From Bacteroides sp. UBA7333 (GTDB lineage Bacteria; Bacteroidota; Bacteroidia; Bacteroidales; Bacteroidaceae), in NCBI GenBank assembly GCA_002471195.1, contig DKPN01000020.1:47199-92021 (forward strand): a DNA stretch of 44,823 nt, read 5' to 3'. Each line of letters opens with the position of its first letter. Within the stretch, counting starts at the first letter, position 1. Shown one piece after another: positions 8,644 through 18,301 of this stretch. The notes under the pieces were generated by a model. The model had not been told where the DNA came from and did no database searches. It saw nothing but the letters and a program-made list of their open reading frames with translations. The translations under genes and the position numbers were made by a program.

Positions 8644-9117
8644 ATGGCAACATCCATCGATAAATTAGACAAAGTAGATTTACAAATATTGCGTACGCTA
8701 CAAGAAAATGCACGCCTCACCACCAAAGAGTTAGCAGCACGTGTCAGTCTTTCATCAACGCCTGTATTTGAACGTTTAAAGCGCTTAGAAAACAATGGTT
8801 ATATAAAAAAATACATTGCAGTGCTCGATGCCGATAAACTAAATCAAGGCTTTATCGTATTTTGCAATGTCAAATTAAGAAGATTGAATCGAGATATCGC
8901 CGCTGCATTTGTCAGTGTCATTCAAGATATTCCCGAAGTAACCGAATGCTATAATATATCGGGCAACTATGATTATCTTTTAAAAATTCATGCCCCCAAT
9001 ATGAAGTATTATCAAGAATTTATTCTCAATGTATTGGGCACAATCGATAGTTTAGGTTCCCTCGAGAGCACTTTTGTAATGGCCGAAGTAAAGCATGCTT
9101 ATGGTATACATATATAA
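8644..9117 (+). CDS. Lrp/AsnC family transcriptional regulator
   Basis: A 157-aa regulator of usual family length. The N-terminal winged helix-turn-helix (about 8-60) begins LDKVDLQILRTLQENAR and includes the recognition helix SSTPVFERLKRLENNGYIKKY. The C-terminal RAM ligand-binding domain (about 70-150) contains the typical VTECYNISGNYDYLLKI stretch. These proteins form octamers that bind amino acids. The divergent metY gene suggests control of methionine or sulfur metabolism, which is inference from position. Confidence 0.93.
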   Translation: MATSIDKLDKVDLQILRTLQENARLTTKELAARVSLSSTPVFERLKRLENNGYIKKYIAVLDADKLNQGFIVFCNVKLRRLNRDIAAAFVSVIQDIPEVTECYNISGNYDYLLKIHAPNMKYYQEFILNVLGTIDSLGSLESTFVMAEVKHAYGIHI

Positions 9118-9203
9118 TAACATAAATAAAACGAAAAGACGAAAAAAATAACTTCCATATCATGAATTACGCTCAATATTTTAAATAAAGGGCTTCTTTT
9201 TCG

Positions 9204-9211
9204 TACTTTTG
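9204..9211 (+). promoter_or_regulatory. -7 box of the HAD phosphatase gene
   Basis: TACTTTTG matches TAnnTTTG, 22 nt before the ATG at 9234. The expected -33 position holds AT-rich sequence without a TTTG. Confidence 0.5.
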
Positions 9212-9233
9212 TATCACTTTAAAAAAATGAAAT

Positions 9234-10019
9234 ATGGCAAAAGCTCTTTTTTTCGATATAGATGGAACTTTAGTTAGTTTTGGCACTCACTCCATACCGC
9301 AATCAACTATTGACGCGCTCATAGCGGCGCACAATAATGGGCACAAAATTTTTATTTCTACAGGCCGTCCAAAGGTGATTATTAATAACCTCAGCCAAAT
9401 TCAATCGTTGGGAATAATTGATGGTTATATCACCATGAATGGAGCCTATTGCTTTGTTGGTGATAAGGTTATCTATAAAAGTCCTATTCCACAAGATGAG
9501 GTTTTAGAATTGGGTAATTTTTGCAACAACGATCAATATGCATGTATCTTTGTTGCTGAACACGAAATATCGATCTGTCATCCAAACCACTTAGTTCAAC
9601 AGATATTTTACGACTATCTGCATGTTGATCCTATTCCGGTTAAAACACTAGAGGAAGCTGCTCAAAAAGAGATATTCCAAATTACTCCGTTTATTACCGA
9701 CGAGCAAGAAATGGAGATTCATCATGCTATTCCCAACTGTGAGATTGGCAGATGGCATCCGGCCTTTGCCGATATTACGGCTATTGGCAATACCAAACAA
9801 AAAGGAATTGATGAAATCATAAAATATTTCGATATTAAACTCGAAGATACTATGTCGTTTGGCGATGGCGGAAATGATATCAGCATGTTGCGTCATGCAG
9901 CAATCGGTGTGGCTATGGGCAATGCTAAAGATGAAGTTAAAGCTGTGGCCGATTACGTTACTACATCGGTAGACGAGGATGGTATAAAGAACGCATTACA
10001 ACATTTTGGTATCATATAA
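9234..10019 (+). CDS. Cof-type HAD-superfamily phosphatase
   Basis: A 261-aa sugar-phosphate-type phosphatase of HAD subfamily IIB. Motif I is FFDIDGTL with nucleophile Asp8 and acid Asp10. Motif II is ISTGRP near residue 42. The motif III lysine lies in NTKQKGIDEI, and motif IV is FGDGGNDISML. The C2-type cap lies between motifs II and III. The substrate cannot be read from sequence; homologues act on sugar phosphates or nucleotides. The helicase gene follows 12 nt downstream in the same frame. Confidence 0.93.
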   Translation: MAKALFFDIDGTLVSFGTHSIPQSTIDALIAAHNNGHKIFISTGRPKVIINNLSQIQSLGIIDGYITMNGAYCFVGDKVIYKSPIPQDEVLELGNFCNNDQYACIFVAEHEISICHPNHLVQQIFYDYLHVDPIPVKTLEEAAQKEIFQITPFITDEQEMEIHHAIPNCEIGRWHPAFADITAIGNTKQKGIDEIIKYFDIKLEDTMSFGDGGNDISMLRHAAIGVAMGNAKDEVKAVADYVTTSVDEDGIKNALQHFGII

Positions 10020-10031
10020 TATTTAGAAAGA

Positions 10032-12041
10032 TTGAGCACGCACACGGTAGATACAAACAATAAAGAGTTTCAAGACGCACTGAATTTGATTCAATATACT
10101 CGTCAATCGGTATTCCTTACCGGTAAGGCAGGTACAGGAAAATCTACATTTCTTCGTTATGTGTGTGCCAATACCAAAAAGAAACATATTGTTTTGGCTC
10201 CTACCGGTATTGCTGCTATTAATGCGGGTGGTAGTACTTTACATAGTTTTTTTAAATTACCATTTTATCCTATTCTACCCGATGATCCTAACTTAAGCTT
10301 ACAACGCAATAGGATTCATGAGTTTTTTAAATACTCCAAAGAACATAGAAAGTTAATAGAGCAAGTAGAACTAGTCATTATTGATGAAATATCAATGGTA
10401 CGAGCCGATTTGATTGATGCTATCGACCGTATATTGAGAGTTTATTCAAAAAACCTACGCGACCCTTTCGGAGGAAAACAAATATTATTGGTAGGCGATG
10501 TTTTTCAACTTGAGCCGGTAGTGAAAAGCGATGAAAGAGAAATTCTAAATCGTTTCTATCCCACTCCTTACTTTTTCGACGCAAGGGTATTTGCCGAAAT
10601 AGACTTGGTCTCTATTGAACTGCAAAAGGTGTATCGCCAAACCGACAAAGTATTTATCAATGTACTCGATCACATTAGAAACAATACTGCCAATGCAGCC
10701 GATTTACAACTCTTAAATACTCGATACGGCCTTCAAGAGCCATCGAGCAAAGAAGAAAAAGATATGTACATCACGCTGGCAACTCGAAGAGATAATGTAG
10801 ACTTTATCAACGAAAAACGTTTAAATGAGTTACCCGGAGATCCTATTGTTTTTAAGGGTATCATAGATGGTGATTTCCCGGAAAACAGTTTACCTACATC
10901 CAAAGAACTGATACTGAAAACAGGTGCACAAATCATCTTTATAAAAAATGATTATGAGCGTAGATGGGTCAATGGAACCATTGGCACTATATCGGGAATA
11001 GATGAAGAAGGAACCATTTATGTAGTTACGGATGACGGAAAAGAGTGCGATGTAAAATTAGATTCGTGGCGCAATATACGCTATAAATATAATGAAGAAA
11101 AAAAGGAGATTGAAGAGGAGGTATTAGGAACTTTTACCCAATACCCCATTCGATTGGCTTGGGCTATAACCATACACAAAAGTCAGGGACTAACGTTTAG
11201 TAAGGTAATAATCGATTTTGGTGGTGGTGTTTTTGCAGGTGGTCAAACGTATGTAGCTTTAAGTAGATGTACATCGCTCAATGGTATACATTTAAAAAAA
11301 CCGATCAACCGCTCTGACATATTTGTACGTCATGAGATTGTAAATTTCGCAACGAGATTCAACAATCGTCAAGCCATTGATAAGGCTTTAAAACAAGCAC
11401 AAGCAGATGTACAATATGTAGCTGCCATCAAAGCTTTCGATAAAGGGGATATGAAAGAGTGTTTGGAAAACTTTTTCCTAGCAATTCATTCACGATATGA
11501 TATTGAAAAGCCAATACCCAATAGGTTTATTCGCAAAAAACTCAATATTGTAAACAACCTAAAAGAAGAAAATAGGCTGCTTAAACAGCAAATGAGAGAA
11601 CAACTCGAAGTATTGAAAAGCTATGCGCACGAATACTTACAAATGGGAAACGAATGTATATTGCATGCTCACGATAGTAGAGCTGCTATAGCCAATTATG
11701 ATAAAGCTTTGAAGATGCATCCTGAGTACATTGATGCATGGGTTCGGAAAGGGGTAACACTGACCGATATTTGTGAATACAGAGATGCTGAGCAGTGTTT
11801 TAATACCGCTATAAAAATAGCACCTGCTAGCTTCAAAGCTTATTATAACCGAGGTAAATTGCGATTGGCCATTCACAATATTGAGGGAGCCATTACCGAT
11901 TTTGATAAAGCTACATCATTAAAGCCTACTCATGCAACGGCGCACGAATGGTTTGGCAATGCACTCGAAAAAGGAGGAAAAGAAGAAGCTGCCGAATTGC
12001 AATGGCGCATTGCTAAAGAGCTACGCAAAAGAAAGAAATAA
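10032..12041 (+). CDS. PIF1-like SF1 helicase with C-terminal TPR repeats; probable TTG start
   Basis: A 669-aa ATP-dependent DNA helicase. Walker A is GKAGTGKST (31-39); Walker B/motif II is IIDEISM (about 115-121). GDVFQLEPV is motif III, and the SF1 C-terminal motifs are AITIHKSQGLTF (about 377-388) and YVALSRC. PIF1-like enzymes resolve G-quadruplexes, R-loops and stalled forks. Residues about 530-660 hold at least three tetratricopeptide repeats, for example ALKMHPEYIDAWVRKG, which would bind a partner. No ATG precedes the conserved N-terminus in this frame. The only fitting start is TTG at 10032, preceded by an AGAAAGA purine run, 12 nt after the HAD stop. Confidence 0.9.
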   Translation: MSTHTVDTNNKEFQDALNLIQYTRQSVFLTGKAGTGKSTFLRYVCANTKKKHIVLAPTGIAAINAGGSTLHSFFKLPFYPILPDDPNLSLQRNRIHEFFKYSKEHRKLIEQVELVIIDEISMVRADLIDAIDRILRVYSKNLRDPFGGKQILLVGDVFQLEPVVKSDEREILNRFYPTPYFFDARVFAEIDLVSIELQKVYRQTDKVFINVLDHIRNNTANAADLQLLNTRYGLQEPSSKEEKDMYITLATRRDNVDFINEKRLNELPGDPIVFKGIIDGDFPENSLPTSKELILKTGAQIIFIKNDYERRWVNGTIGTISGIDEEGTIYVVTDDGKECDVKLDSWRNIRYKYNEEKKEIEEEVLGTFTQYPIRLAWAITIHKSQGLTFSKVIIDFGGGVFAGGQTYVALSRCTSLNGIHLKKPINRSDIFVRHEIVNFATRFNNRQAIDKALKQAQADVQYVAAIKAFDKGDMKECLENFFLAIHSRYDIEKPIPNRFIRKKLNIVNNLKEENRLLKQQMREQLEVLKSYAHEYLQMGNECILHAHDSRAAIANYDKALKMHPEYIDAWVRKGVTLTDICEYRDAEQCFNTAIKIAPASFKAYYNRGKLRLAIHNIEGAITDFDKATSLKPTHATAHEWFGNALEKGGKEEAAELQWRIAKELRKRKK

Positions 12042-12165
12042 CTCAAATAATACATTTAGGGGTATATGATTGCATTATATGCCCATTTTGTTAAACATTT
12101 TATTAATTTTATTATTATATATTATAACTCACTCGTCGAGTCGTAATTATAGTATTATTGGTTAT

Positions 12166-14703
12166 ATGAAGCAAATCATCAAAATATTGAGTATTTTTAT
12201 TGCTGTAGTATTAGTTATCATGCTGATGCTTCCATTTGTATTTAAAGGAAAACTCGAAAAAATCATAAAAGAGGAAGGGCATAAATATATTAACGCTCAA
12301 TTCGATTTTGAAAAACTTGAGATCAATATTCTGCGCAACTTCCCAATGGTATCGGTAGCGATGAAAGATTTTTGGGTTAAGGGAAGCGATGCGTTTTCTA
12401 ATGACACATTAGTAAATGCCAACAGGCTAACCATTGGCGTTAATTTATTCTCATTTTTAAATAAGGGTGGTTTCGAAATAACAAATGTTGAACTAGACAA
12501 TTCTACATTTTATGCTAGAGTTTTGCCCAATGGTAAAGCCAATTGGGATATTTTAAAACATGATTCGGTGCAAAAACCCGACTCGGTAGTAGAAAACATT
12601 AGACATAAAAGAGAAAAGAAAATGGAAGTAGATTCTACTTTCCTAATCAATCTAGACCGATTTATCATTAATAATATGAATGTGGTCTATGAAAATAGAC
12701 AAGCCGATTTATATACCAATATCAACAATTTCAACCTTAACTGTTCAGGACAATTCAACAGTCTTCAAACCATCATTAATATGCAGGCGGGAGCCTCTTT
12801 TGTTTCTTTTAAAAGCAAAGGGTTAACCTATTTATCGGATGCTAGCGTTTCGACTGAAATTGCTTTGAATGCCGACTTTTTAAACCAAAAATATGTATTA
12901 AAAGAGAATAAAATTCGTATAAACGGTCTTACGGTCAGCTTGGGAGGATGGTTCAATTTGGCGGAAGATAAACAAGCCATTGATATCAGTTTGGCAACCA
13001 ACCAAGTTAGTTTTAAAGACATACTTTCGCTTATCCCCTATTTCTACACAACCGAATTTCAACAATTGCAAACCAGTGGAACGGCTATGCTAACAGCACA
13101 TGCTAGAGGAGCTATTGCAGGTGATAGCATAGTGCCCAATTTTAATATCACACTATTGGTAGATGATGGGCAATTTAAATATGACAATTTGCCGATAGGT
13201 ATCGATCAGATAAATATAAAAACTGAGATTAATAATTCGGGTGGACCATTGAATAAAACTACGATCAGCATTGATCCGTTTAATTTTAATATGGGAAACA
13301 ATCCATTTAAACTGTCGGCGCATTTGACAACCCCGAAAGAGATGCCCGAATTTAATCTGAAAGCAAATGGAAAGATAGACTTATCGCTTCTTAATCAGGT
13401 GTTCATCATGAATAATGTATCGCTCAACGGAGTGGCACAAAGTGATATATCGATTCATGGTTTATTATCAGACATCAGTCAGCAAAAGTACAATCAGATT
13501 CAAGCACTAGGATCGATAGGTATAAAAAATATTGATCTCAACATTGCGGGTATTCCAGAAGTGTATATCGATCAATCGATGTTTACATTTACTCCACAAT
13601 ATTTGGAATTGAGCAAAACAGATATTAAAATAGGCAGTAGTAATATCACCCTTGATAGTCGTTTCGAGAATTATTTAGGATATATTTTTAATCAATCGAC
13701 TTTACATGGCAACTTAAATATTTCGAGCAACAGAATTAACCTCAATGAGTTTATGTCATCAACATCCGATACTCTGACTGCAAATAAAAACGTAAATATC
13801 ATTCAGTCCAATGATACTACACCCAGCGATTTGCTCATCATACCTCAGAATATCGACTTCAAGATGAATACAAATATTAAAAATCTAATTTTGAAGGATT
13901 TGAATATTGCGAACATAGATGGATTAATCACGATAAAGAATGCAACTTTAAATATGCACAATTTATCGTTCAATATGTTAGGTGGAACCATAGCGATGAA
14001 TGGATTGTATTCAACCTCCAACATATACCAACCTATATTTAATAGTAACTTTAAAATGAAGGATATAGACTTTGAGCGTGCATATAATGAACTAGATTTG
14101 ATAAAACAATATGCCCCTATCTTCAAACATCTAAAAGGACAATTTACCGGAGGCATGTCAATACTAACATCTTTGCATCAAAATATGTCGCCCATTTTAG
14201 ATTCGGTTCAAGCACATGGAAGTTTAAAAACTAGCAACTTAAATCTAAGCAATATCAAGGTGATTGACGACATAACTTCATCAATGAACATAACCAACAG
14301 TAAGAATCTAAAAATTAAAGATTTAGACATAGATTTTACAATTAAAAACGGACGATTGATGACTCAACCTTTTGATATTAAACTAGGCAATTATAATATT
14401 AATTTATCGGGATATAGCGGGCTCGATCAAAGTATCGATTATAATGGGAAAATAAGTGCCACACATGCATCCAATCAATCATCTAAAGGCATTCAATTTA
14501 AGATAAACGGCACTTTAAATGCACCCCAGTTTTCGATTGACTCGAAAAGTATCATCAAACAAACTACTGAATCAATTGGCAAACAGGCAATAAAAAGTTT
14601 AGGCGAAAAAATGGGATTAGACTCTACATTGGTCAACAATGAAGACTCTCTAAAAAATAAAATAAAAGATAAGGCAATTGATCTACTCAAGAAAATAAAA
14701 TAA
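12166..14703 (+). CDS. AsmA-family membrane-anchored protein
   Basis: An 845-aa protein with one N-terminal membrane helix (about 8-26) and a long beta-rich periplasmic region. It opens with the AsmA pattern: a basic start, the helix, then a segment resembling FDFEKLEINILRNFPMVSVAMKDFWV. The C-terminal part (about 600-780) has the repeated hydrophobic strands of AsmA-like C-terminal domains. AsmA/TamB-like proteins form bridge-like grooves for phospholipid transport to the outer membrane. The frame is open back to 12070, but ATG at 12166 was chosen because the extra 32 codons are AT-rich and not family-like. An 11-bp palindrome (12131-12141) sits just upstream. The YrdC-family gene follows after 10 nt. 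Confidence 0.85.
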   Translation: MKQIIKILSIFIAVVLVIMLMLPFVFKGKLEKIIKEEGHKYINAQFDFEKLEINILRNFPMVSVAMKDFWVKGSDAFSNDTLVNANRLTIGVNLFSFLNKGGFEITNVELDNSTFYARVLPNGKANWDILKHDSVQKPDSVVENIRHKREKKMEVDSTFLINLDRFIINNMNVVYENRQADLYTNINNFNLNCSGQFNSLQTIINMQAGASFVSFKSKGLTYLSDASVSTEIALNADFLNQKYVLKENKIRINGLTVSLGGWFNLAEDKQAIDISLATNQVSFKDILSLIPYFYTTEFQQLQTSGTAMLTAHARGAIAGDSIVPNFNITLLVDDGQFKYDNLPIGIDQINIKTEINNSGGPLNKTTISIDPFNFNMGNNPFKLSAHLTTPKEMPEFNLKANGKIDLSLLNQVFIMNNVSLNGVAQSDISIHGLLSDISQQKYNQIQALGSIGIKNIDLNIAGIPEVYIDQSMFTFTPQYLELSKTDIKIGSSNITLDSRFENYLGYIFNQSTLHGNLNISSNRINLNEFMSSTSDTLTANKNVNIIQSNDTTPSDLLIIPQNIDFKMNTNIKNLILKDLNIANIDGLITIKNATLNMHNLSFNMLGGTIAMNGLYSTSNIYQPIFNSNFKMKDIDFERAYNELDLIKQYAPIFKHLKGQFTGGMSILTSLHQNMSPILDSVQAHGSLKTSNLNLSNIKVIDDITSSMNITNSKNLKIKDLDIDFTIKNGRLMTQPFDIKLGNYNINLSGYSGLDQSIDYNGKISATHASNQSSKGIQFKINGTLNAPQFSIDSKSIIKQTTESIGKQAIKSLGEKMGLDSTLVNNEDSLKNKIKDKAIDLLKKIK

Positions 14704-14713
14704 ACAGAAGTAT

Positions 14714-15331
14714 ATGGAACTGATTAAATTATATGAAAAAAACAACGATCCGGACAAGATACAAGAAATCGTTAATGTTTTAAATGATGGTGGATTAATT
14801 ATATACCCTACTGATACGATGTATGCCATCGGTTGTCATGCTTTAAAAGAACGTGCAATAGAACGTATCTGCAAAATGAAAAATATAGATCCGCGAAAAA
14901 ATAATCTTTCTATTATATGTTATGATTTAAGTAGCATTAGCGAATATGCTAAAGTAAGCAATAATATTTTTAAGCTGATGAGAAGAAATCTACCGGGTCC
15001 TTTTACGTTTATTCTTAATGGTACTAATCGATTGCCGAAGATATTTAGGAATAGGAAAGAAGTGGGAATAAGAATGCCCGATAATAATATTATTAGAGAT
15101 ATAGCACACCAATTAAATGCTCCGATCATGACTACCACATTATCTTTTGAAGAAGATGAGGATATAGAATACGTATCCGACCCCGAATTAATATACGAAA
15201 AATACGGTTCGATGGTAGATATTGTTATTGATGGCGGAATGGGAGGTGTCGAATTATCGACTATAGTAATGTGCAATAAGGATGATATAGAAATATTAAG
15301 ACAAGGAAAAGGGATATTACGCGATGTGTAA
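14714..15331 (+). CDS. YrdC/Sua5/YciO-family protein (possible threonylcarbamoyl-AMP synthase)
   Basis: A 205-aa YrdC-fold protein. Seen: the substrate-binding start YPTDTMYAIGC (about 32-42), the basic patch RKNNLSIICYD, LPGPFTFIL (about 92-100), VGIRMPD, and TTTLS followed by STIV. TsaC/Sua5 makes threonylcarbamoyl-AMP for the t6A37 modification of tRNA. The sequence lacks the Sua5 C-terminal domain. YciO paralogues share this size and may not complement, so the activity is probable rather than certain. tsaE occurs elsewhere in the window. Its stop codon lies inside the terminator hairpin. Confidence 0.85.
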   Translation: MELIKLYEKNNDPDKIQEIVNVLNDGGLIIYPTDTMYAIGCHALKERAIERICKMKNIDPRKNNLSIICYDLSSISEYAKVSNNIFKLMRRNLPGPFTFILNGTNRLPKIFRNRKEVGIRMPDNNIIRDIAHQLNAPIMTTTLSFEEDEDIEYVSDPELIYEKYGSMVDIVIDGGMGGVELSTIVMCNKDDIEILRQGKGILRDV

Positions 15332-15340
15332 TATCCCTTT
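15311..15340. terminator. Terminator hairpin overlapping the YrdC-family stop codon
   Basis: GGGATATTAC (15311-15320) pairs perfectly with GTAATATCCC (15328-15337) around a 7-nt loop, followed by TTT. The stop codon at 15329-15331 is inside the right arm. It separates the plus-strand run from the convergent HAD gene ending at 15351. Confidence 0.6.
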
Positions 15341-15350
15341 CGATTATAGT

Positions 15351-16007
15351 TTAATGTTTCAGCAATAAATTGTGTAATTCTTCCACTGAGTCGACAATAA
15401 ATTCAGGATGATATTGTTCTAAATCCATGCGAGGTCTGAAGCCCCATGAAACACCACAGGAGGCAACTCCACCATTCTTAGCTGTTTGCATATCAATTCC
15501 AGAATCGCCCACATACAAGACTTTAGATTTATCAATCTTTGCTATTTTTAAAATATCCTCAATGATATGTGCATCGGGTTTGGGAGCAATACCCTCTCTT
15601 TGTCCAAATACGGCAATAAAATGGATAGTAGGAAAATAATGAGCAACAAGCTTTTCGGTAGCTGCTTGATATTTATTTGATGCAACTGCCATTTGAATAC
15701 CTTTGTGCTGTAACTGCTCTAACAAATGTACTATACCCGGATAGGGTGCACTCGCATCGGCATTATGAATATTATAGTAGGGAACAAACAAGTTACAAAT
15801 TTCTTGCAATGTTTTATCATCTCTATTGTCCTGAGGCAATGCCAATTTTAAAAGATTGGTGATACCATTACCAACCATCTGATGATAATCTTTAACCGAA
15901 TGTGTTGGAAAATCTAATTCACGCAAAGCATAATTAGAAGCATTTGCCAAATCGGCAATCGTATCTAATAATGTACCATCTAAATCAAAAATGATAAGAT
16001 CATTCAT
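15351..16007 (-). CDS. gph: Phosphoglycolate phosphatase-like HAD hydrolase
   Basis: A 218-aa HAD subfamily IA enzyme. Motif I is IIFDLDGTLLDT at the extreme N-terminus (Asp8, Asp10). The helical cap is about residues 15-80. Motif II is VASNKY and motif III includes KPDAHI. Motif IV is YVGDSGIDMQTA, followed by GVSWGFRPR, a stretch common in Gph proteins. It probably dephosphorylates 2-phosphoglycolate or a related small phosphate; specificity is not certain. The ATG at 16007 was chosen over a TTG two codons upstream. Confidence 0.85.
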   Translation of the reverse strand: MNDLIIFDLDGTLLDTIADLANASNYALRELDFPTHSVKDYHQMVGNGITNLLKLALPQDNRDDKTLQEICNLFVPYYNIHNADASAPYPGIVHLLEQLQHKGIQMAVASNKYQAATEKLVAHYFPTIHFIAVFGQREGIAPKPDAHIIEDILKIAKIDKSKVLYVGDSGIDMQTAKNGGVASCGVSWGFRPRMDLEQYHPEFIVDSVEELHNLLLKH

Positions 16008-16038
16008 AATCAAAAGTTTTAATATTTTAAATCAGCAA

Positions 16039-16046
16039 CAAAATTA
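16039..16046 (-). promoter_or_regulatory. -7 box of the gph-like gene
   Basis: On the minus strand TAATTTTG fits TAnnTTTG, 31 nt before the ATG at 16007. Confidence 0.45.
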
Positions 16047-16097
16047 TTGAATTATAGTTTTATATCTACAACAATGTACCTTTCATTTTGTAATGTT

Positions 16098-17516
16098 TTA
16101 AAAAATCTGTTCTTTAGGATAGTTTACTAAATATAAAGTATGTGTTGCACGAGTAAAAGCAGTATACAACCAACAAAAATAATCGGGGGTAAGATATTCA
16201 TCATTCATATAGCCCTGATCTAAATAAACATGCTTCCACTGTCCACCTTGCGCTTTATGGCATGTCACAGCATAAGCATACTTAACCTGTAATGCATTGT
16301 AAAAAGGGTCGGTCTTCATTTTTTTCATTCGATCGGCCTTTAAGGGTATATCCATATAGTCTTCTAAAACATTTGCAAAAAGTTTATCATTATCCGATTT
16401 TGATAAAGCAGGGTAATCGACATGTAATGTATCTAAAAGTACTTTTACTTCGATTTCAATATCAGCATAGTCGGGAAATGATAATACTAAATCGGCAAAT
16501 CGAAAACCATACATTTCTCTTATTCTACGCACACGTCGAACTTCTGCAATATCACCATTTGCTATAAAATCGATTTCTTTTAAACCCTCACTCCAAAAAT
16601 AGTTGTTCTTTGCCACCATCAATAAATCGCCGGTATTGAGTTCATCTTCACGATAAAGTATTTGCGAACGAATACCTTTATTGTAAAGATTGGCTCGCTT
16701 GTTTGAGCGACATATAACAATAGTGTCATCCATTCCTTGCTTGCCGTATGAATGATTAATACTTTCAATTAATTCGGAACCGGGTAAAATCTTAATATCA
16801 GCAAAACCACTTATTTTCACTTTAGGCAACACAGCCAATTGATCATCGGCCATTAACTTTCGCAACTGTGTTGCATTCCAAAGAATGCCCGATGTTTCCA
16901 GTTGACGCATTACCTGTGTTAAATTAGCCTCAATCACTTCCAATCCATAGCTCTTGAGCGCATCTGTGTATAGTGCAGGACTGAACTCTTCGCCTACAGG
17001 AGGTAACTGAGCCGTATCTCCCATCAACATCAATTTACATTCTTGACCTGAATATACATATGAAATTAAGTCATCCAACAGCCTACCTGAACCGAACATA
17101 CTACCCGATAAACCATCGTTGGATATCATGGAAGCCTCATCAACAATAAAAAGAGTATTTTTATGCAAATTATCATTCAAAGAGAAATTGTGAACTTCAT
17201 TCGAGAAGGAACGTTGACGATATATTTTTTTGTGAATGGTATAGGCAGAATGTCTCGAAAAAGAGCTGAAAACTTTGGCAGCTCTACCGGTAGGTGCTAA
17301 CAAAATAACTTTCAGATTTAATTGATCCATTGTCTTCACCAATGATCCGATTAAAGAGGTTTTTCCAGTACCTGCATAACCACGTAACAAGAATACACTC
17401 TGATCATTACGAGCAACAATAAATTCAGATATAGATTTTATAGTTATTTCTTGTTCGATAGTTGGCTGATAAAGAAAATTTTCCTTAATTTGCCTTTCTA
17501 AATAGTTATTTATCAT
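16098..17516 (-). CDS. RecD2/Dda-like SF1B DNA helicase
   Basis: A 472-aa 5'-3' helicase-type ATPase. Walker A is GYAGTGKT (46-53); motif Ia is LLAPTGRAAKV; Walker B is VDEASM (125-130); motif III is LMGDTAQLPPVGEEF. Motifs V/VI near the C-terminus are YAYAVTCHKAQGGQWKHV and YTAFTRAT, and a UvrD_C_2-type segment is present. It is shorter than RecD2 (about 720 aa) and closer to phage Dda in size. It likely acts in DNA repair or recombination. The ATG at 17516 was preferred to a TTG at 17591, which would overlap the divergent promoter region. Confidence 0.9.
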   Translation of the reverse strand: MINNYLERQIKENFLYQPTIEQEITIKSISEFIVARNDQSVFLLRGYAGTGKTSLIGSLVKTMDQLNLKVILLAPTGRAAKVFSSFSRHSAYTIHKKIYRQRSFSNEVHNFSLNDNLHKNTLFIVDEASMISNDGLSGSMFGSGRLLDDLISYVYSGQECKLMLMGDTAQLPPVGEEFSPALYTDALKSYGLEVIEANLTQVMRQLETSGILWNATQLRKLMADDQLAVLPKVKISGFADIKILPGSELIESINHSYGKQGMDDTIVICRSNKRANLYNKGIRSQILYREDELNTGDLLMVAKNNYFWSEGLKEIDFIANGDIAEVRRVRRIREMYGFRFADLVLSFPDYADIEIEVKVLLDTLHVDYPALSKSDNDKLFANVLEDYMDIPLKADRMKKMKTDPFYNALQVKYAYAVTCHKAQGGQWKHVYLDQGYMNDEYLTPDYFCWLYTAFTRATHTLYLVNYPKEQIF

Positions 17517-17566
17517 TTTTGTTATAGAAAAAACGCTTAACAGTCGTATATATTTATAATTTATTC

Positions 17567-17574
17567 TATTTTTG
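17567..17574 (+). promoter_or_regulatory. -7 box of the 17612 membrane-protein gene
   Basis: TATTTTTG matches TAnnTTTG, 37 nt before the ATG at 17612. It lies in the 95-bp divergent gap with the Dda-like helicase gene. Confidence 0.5.
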
Positions 17575-17611
17575 CGACACGAATATAACAACTAAAAAAA
17601 ACATATTTATC

Positions 17612-18301
17612 ATGAAAACAGTATTTAATATTGTATTAACCTTGTGTATTCTTGCACTGGTTTATGTATGCTTTAGAAGTATCATGAACCCTATTGAGTT
17701 TGACGAGATGAAATCTCAAAGAGATCAAGCTGTAATTACTCGTTTATTGGATATCCGTAAAGCGCAAGCCGAATATCGTAACTTAAACAAAGGACATTAT
17801 ACTGCAAGCTTCGACACATTGATTGAATTTGTAAAAACAGCTCAAATTCCTTTTATCTACAAAGTAGGCGAATTGACTGACAAACAATTAGAAGATGGTT
17901 TGACTGATAAAAAAGCAATGGCAATTATCAATAAAGCTCAAAAAACAGGCAATTATAATGATGTTAAAAAGTATGGTCTTGAAAACTTCAAACGTGATAC
18001 TTTGTGGAAAGTTGTAATTGATACGATCCAATTCTCTAAAAGCTTCAATGCTGACTCTATGAGATATATTCCTTATGGAAATGGAGCTCAATTTGAAATG
18101 GCAACTCGTAACGATACTGCAAAATCGGGTGCACCTATTTTCATGTATGAAGTTAAAGCTCCTTATGACATCTATTTGAATGGTCTTGACAAACAAGAAA
18201 TCATCAATCTTAAAGATATCCAATCAAAGCTTAACAAATATAGTGGTTTGATGATTGGTTCTATCGAAAATCCTAACAATGGTGCAGGAAACTGGGAATA
18301 A
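17612..18301 (+). CDS. Membrane-anchored protein of unknown function
   Basis: A 229-aa protein not assigned to a named family here. One N-terminal membrane helix (about 5-23) is followed by ITRLLDIRKAQAEYRNLNKGHY (split around 42-63), which looks like the start of a pseudopilin-type long helix leading into a small globular domain. Only one membrane segment is seen, so most of the protein should be periplasmic. It overlaps the DUF3822 gene by 23 nt, which in turn overlaps rsmD by 14 nt: a tightly coupled three-gene operon. The pilin-like resemblance is weak and based on pattern only. Confidence 0.85.
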   Translation: MKTVFNIVLTLCILALVYVCFRSIMNPIEFDEMKSQRDQAVITRLLDIRKAQAEYRNLNKGHYTASFDTLIEFVKTAQIPFIYKVGELTDKQLEDGLTDKKAMAIINKAQKTGNYNDVKKYGLENFKRDTLWKVVIDTIQFSKSFNADSMRYIPYGNGAQFEMATRNDTAKSGAPIFMYEVKAPYDIYLNGLDKQEIINLKDIQSKLNKYSGLMIGSIENPNNGAGNWE

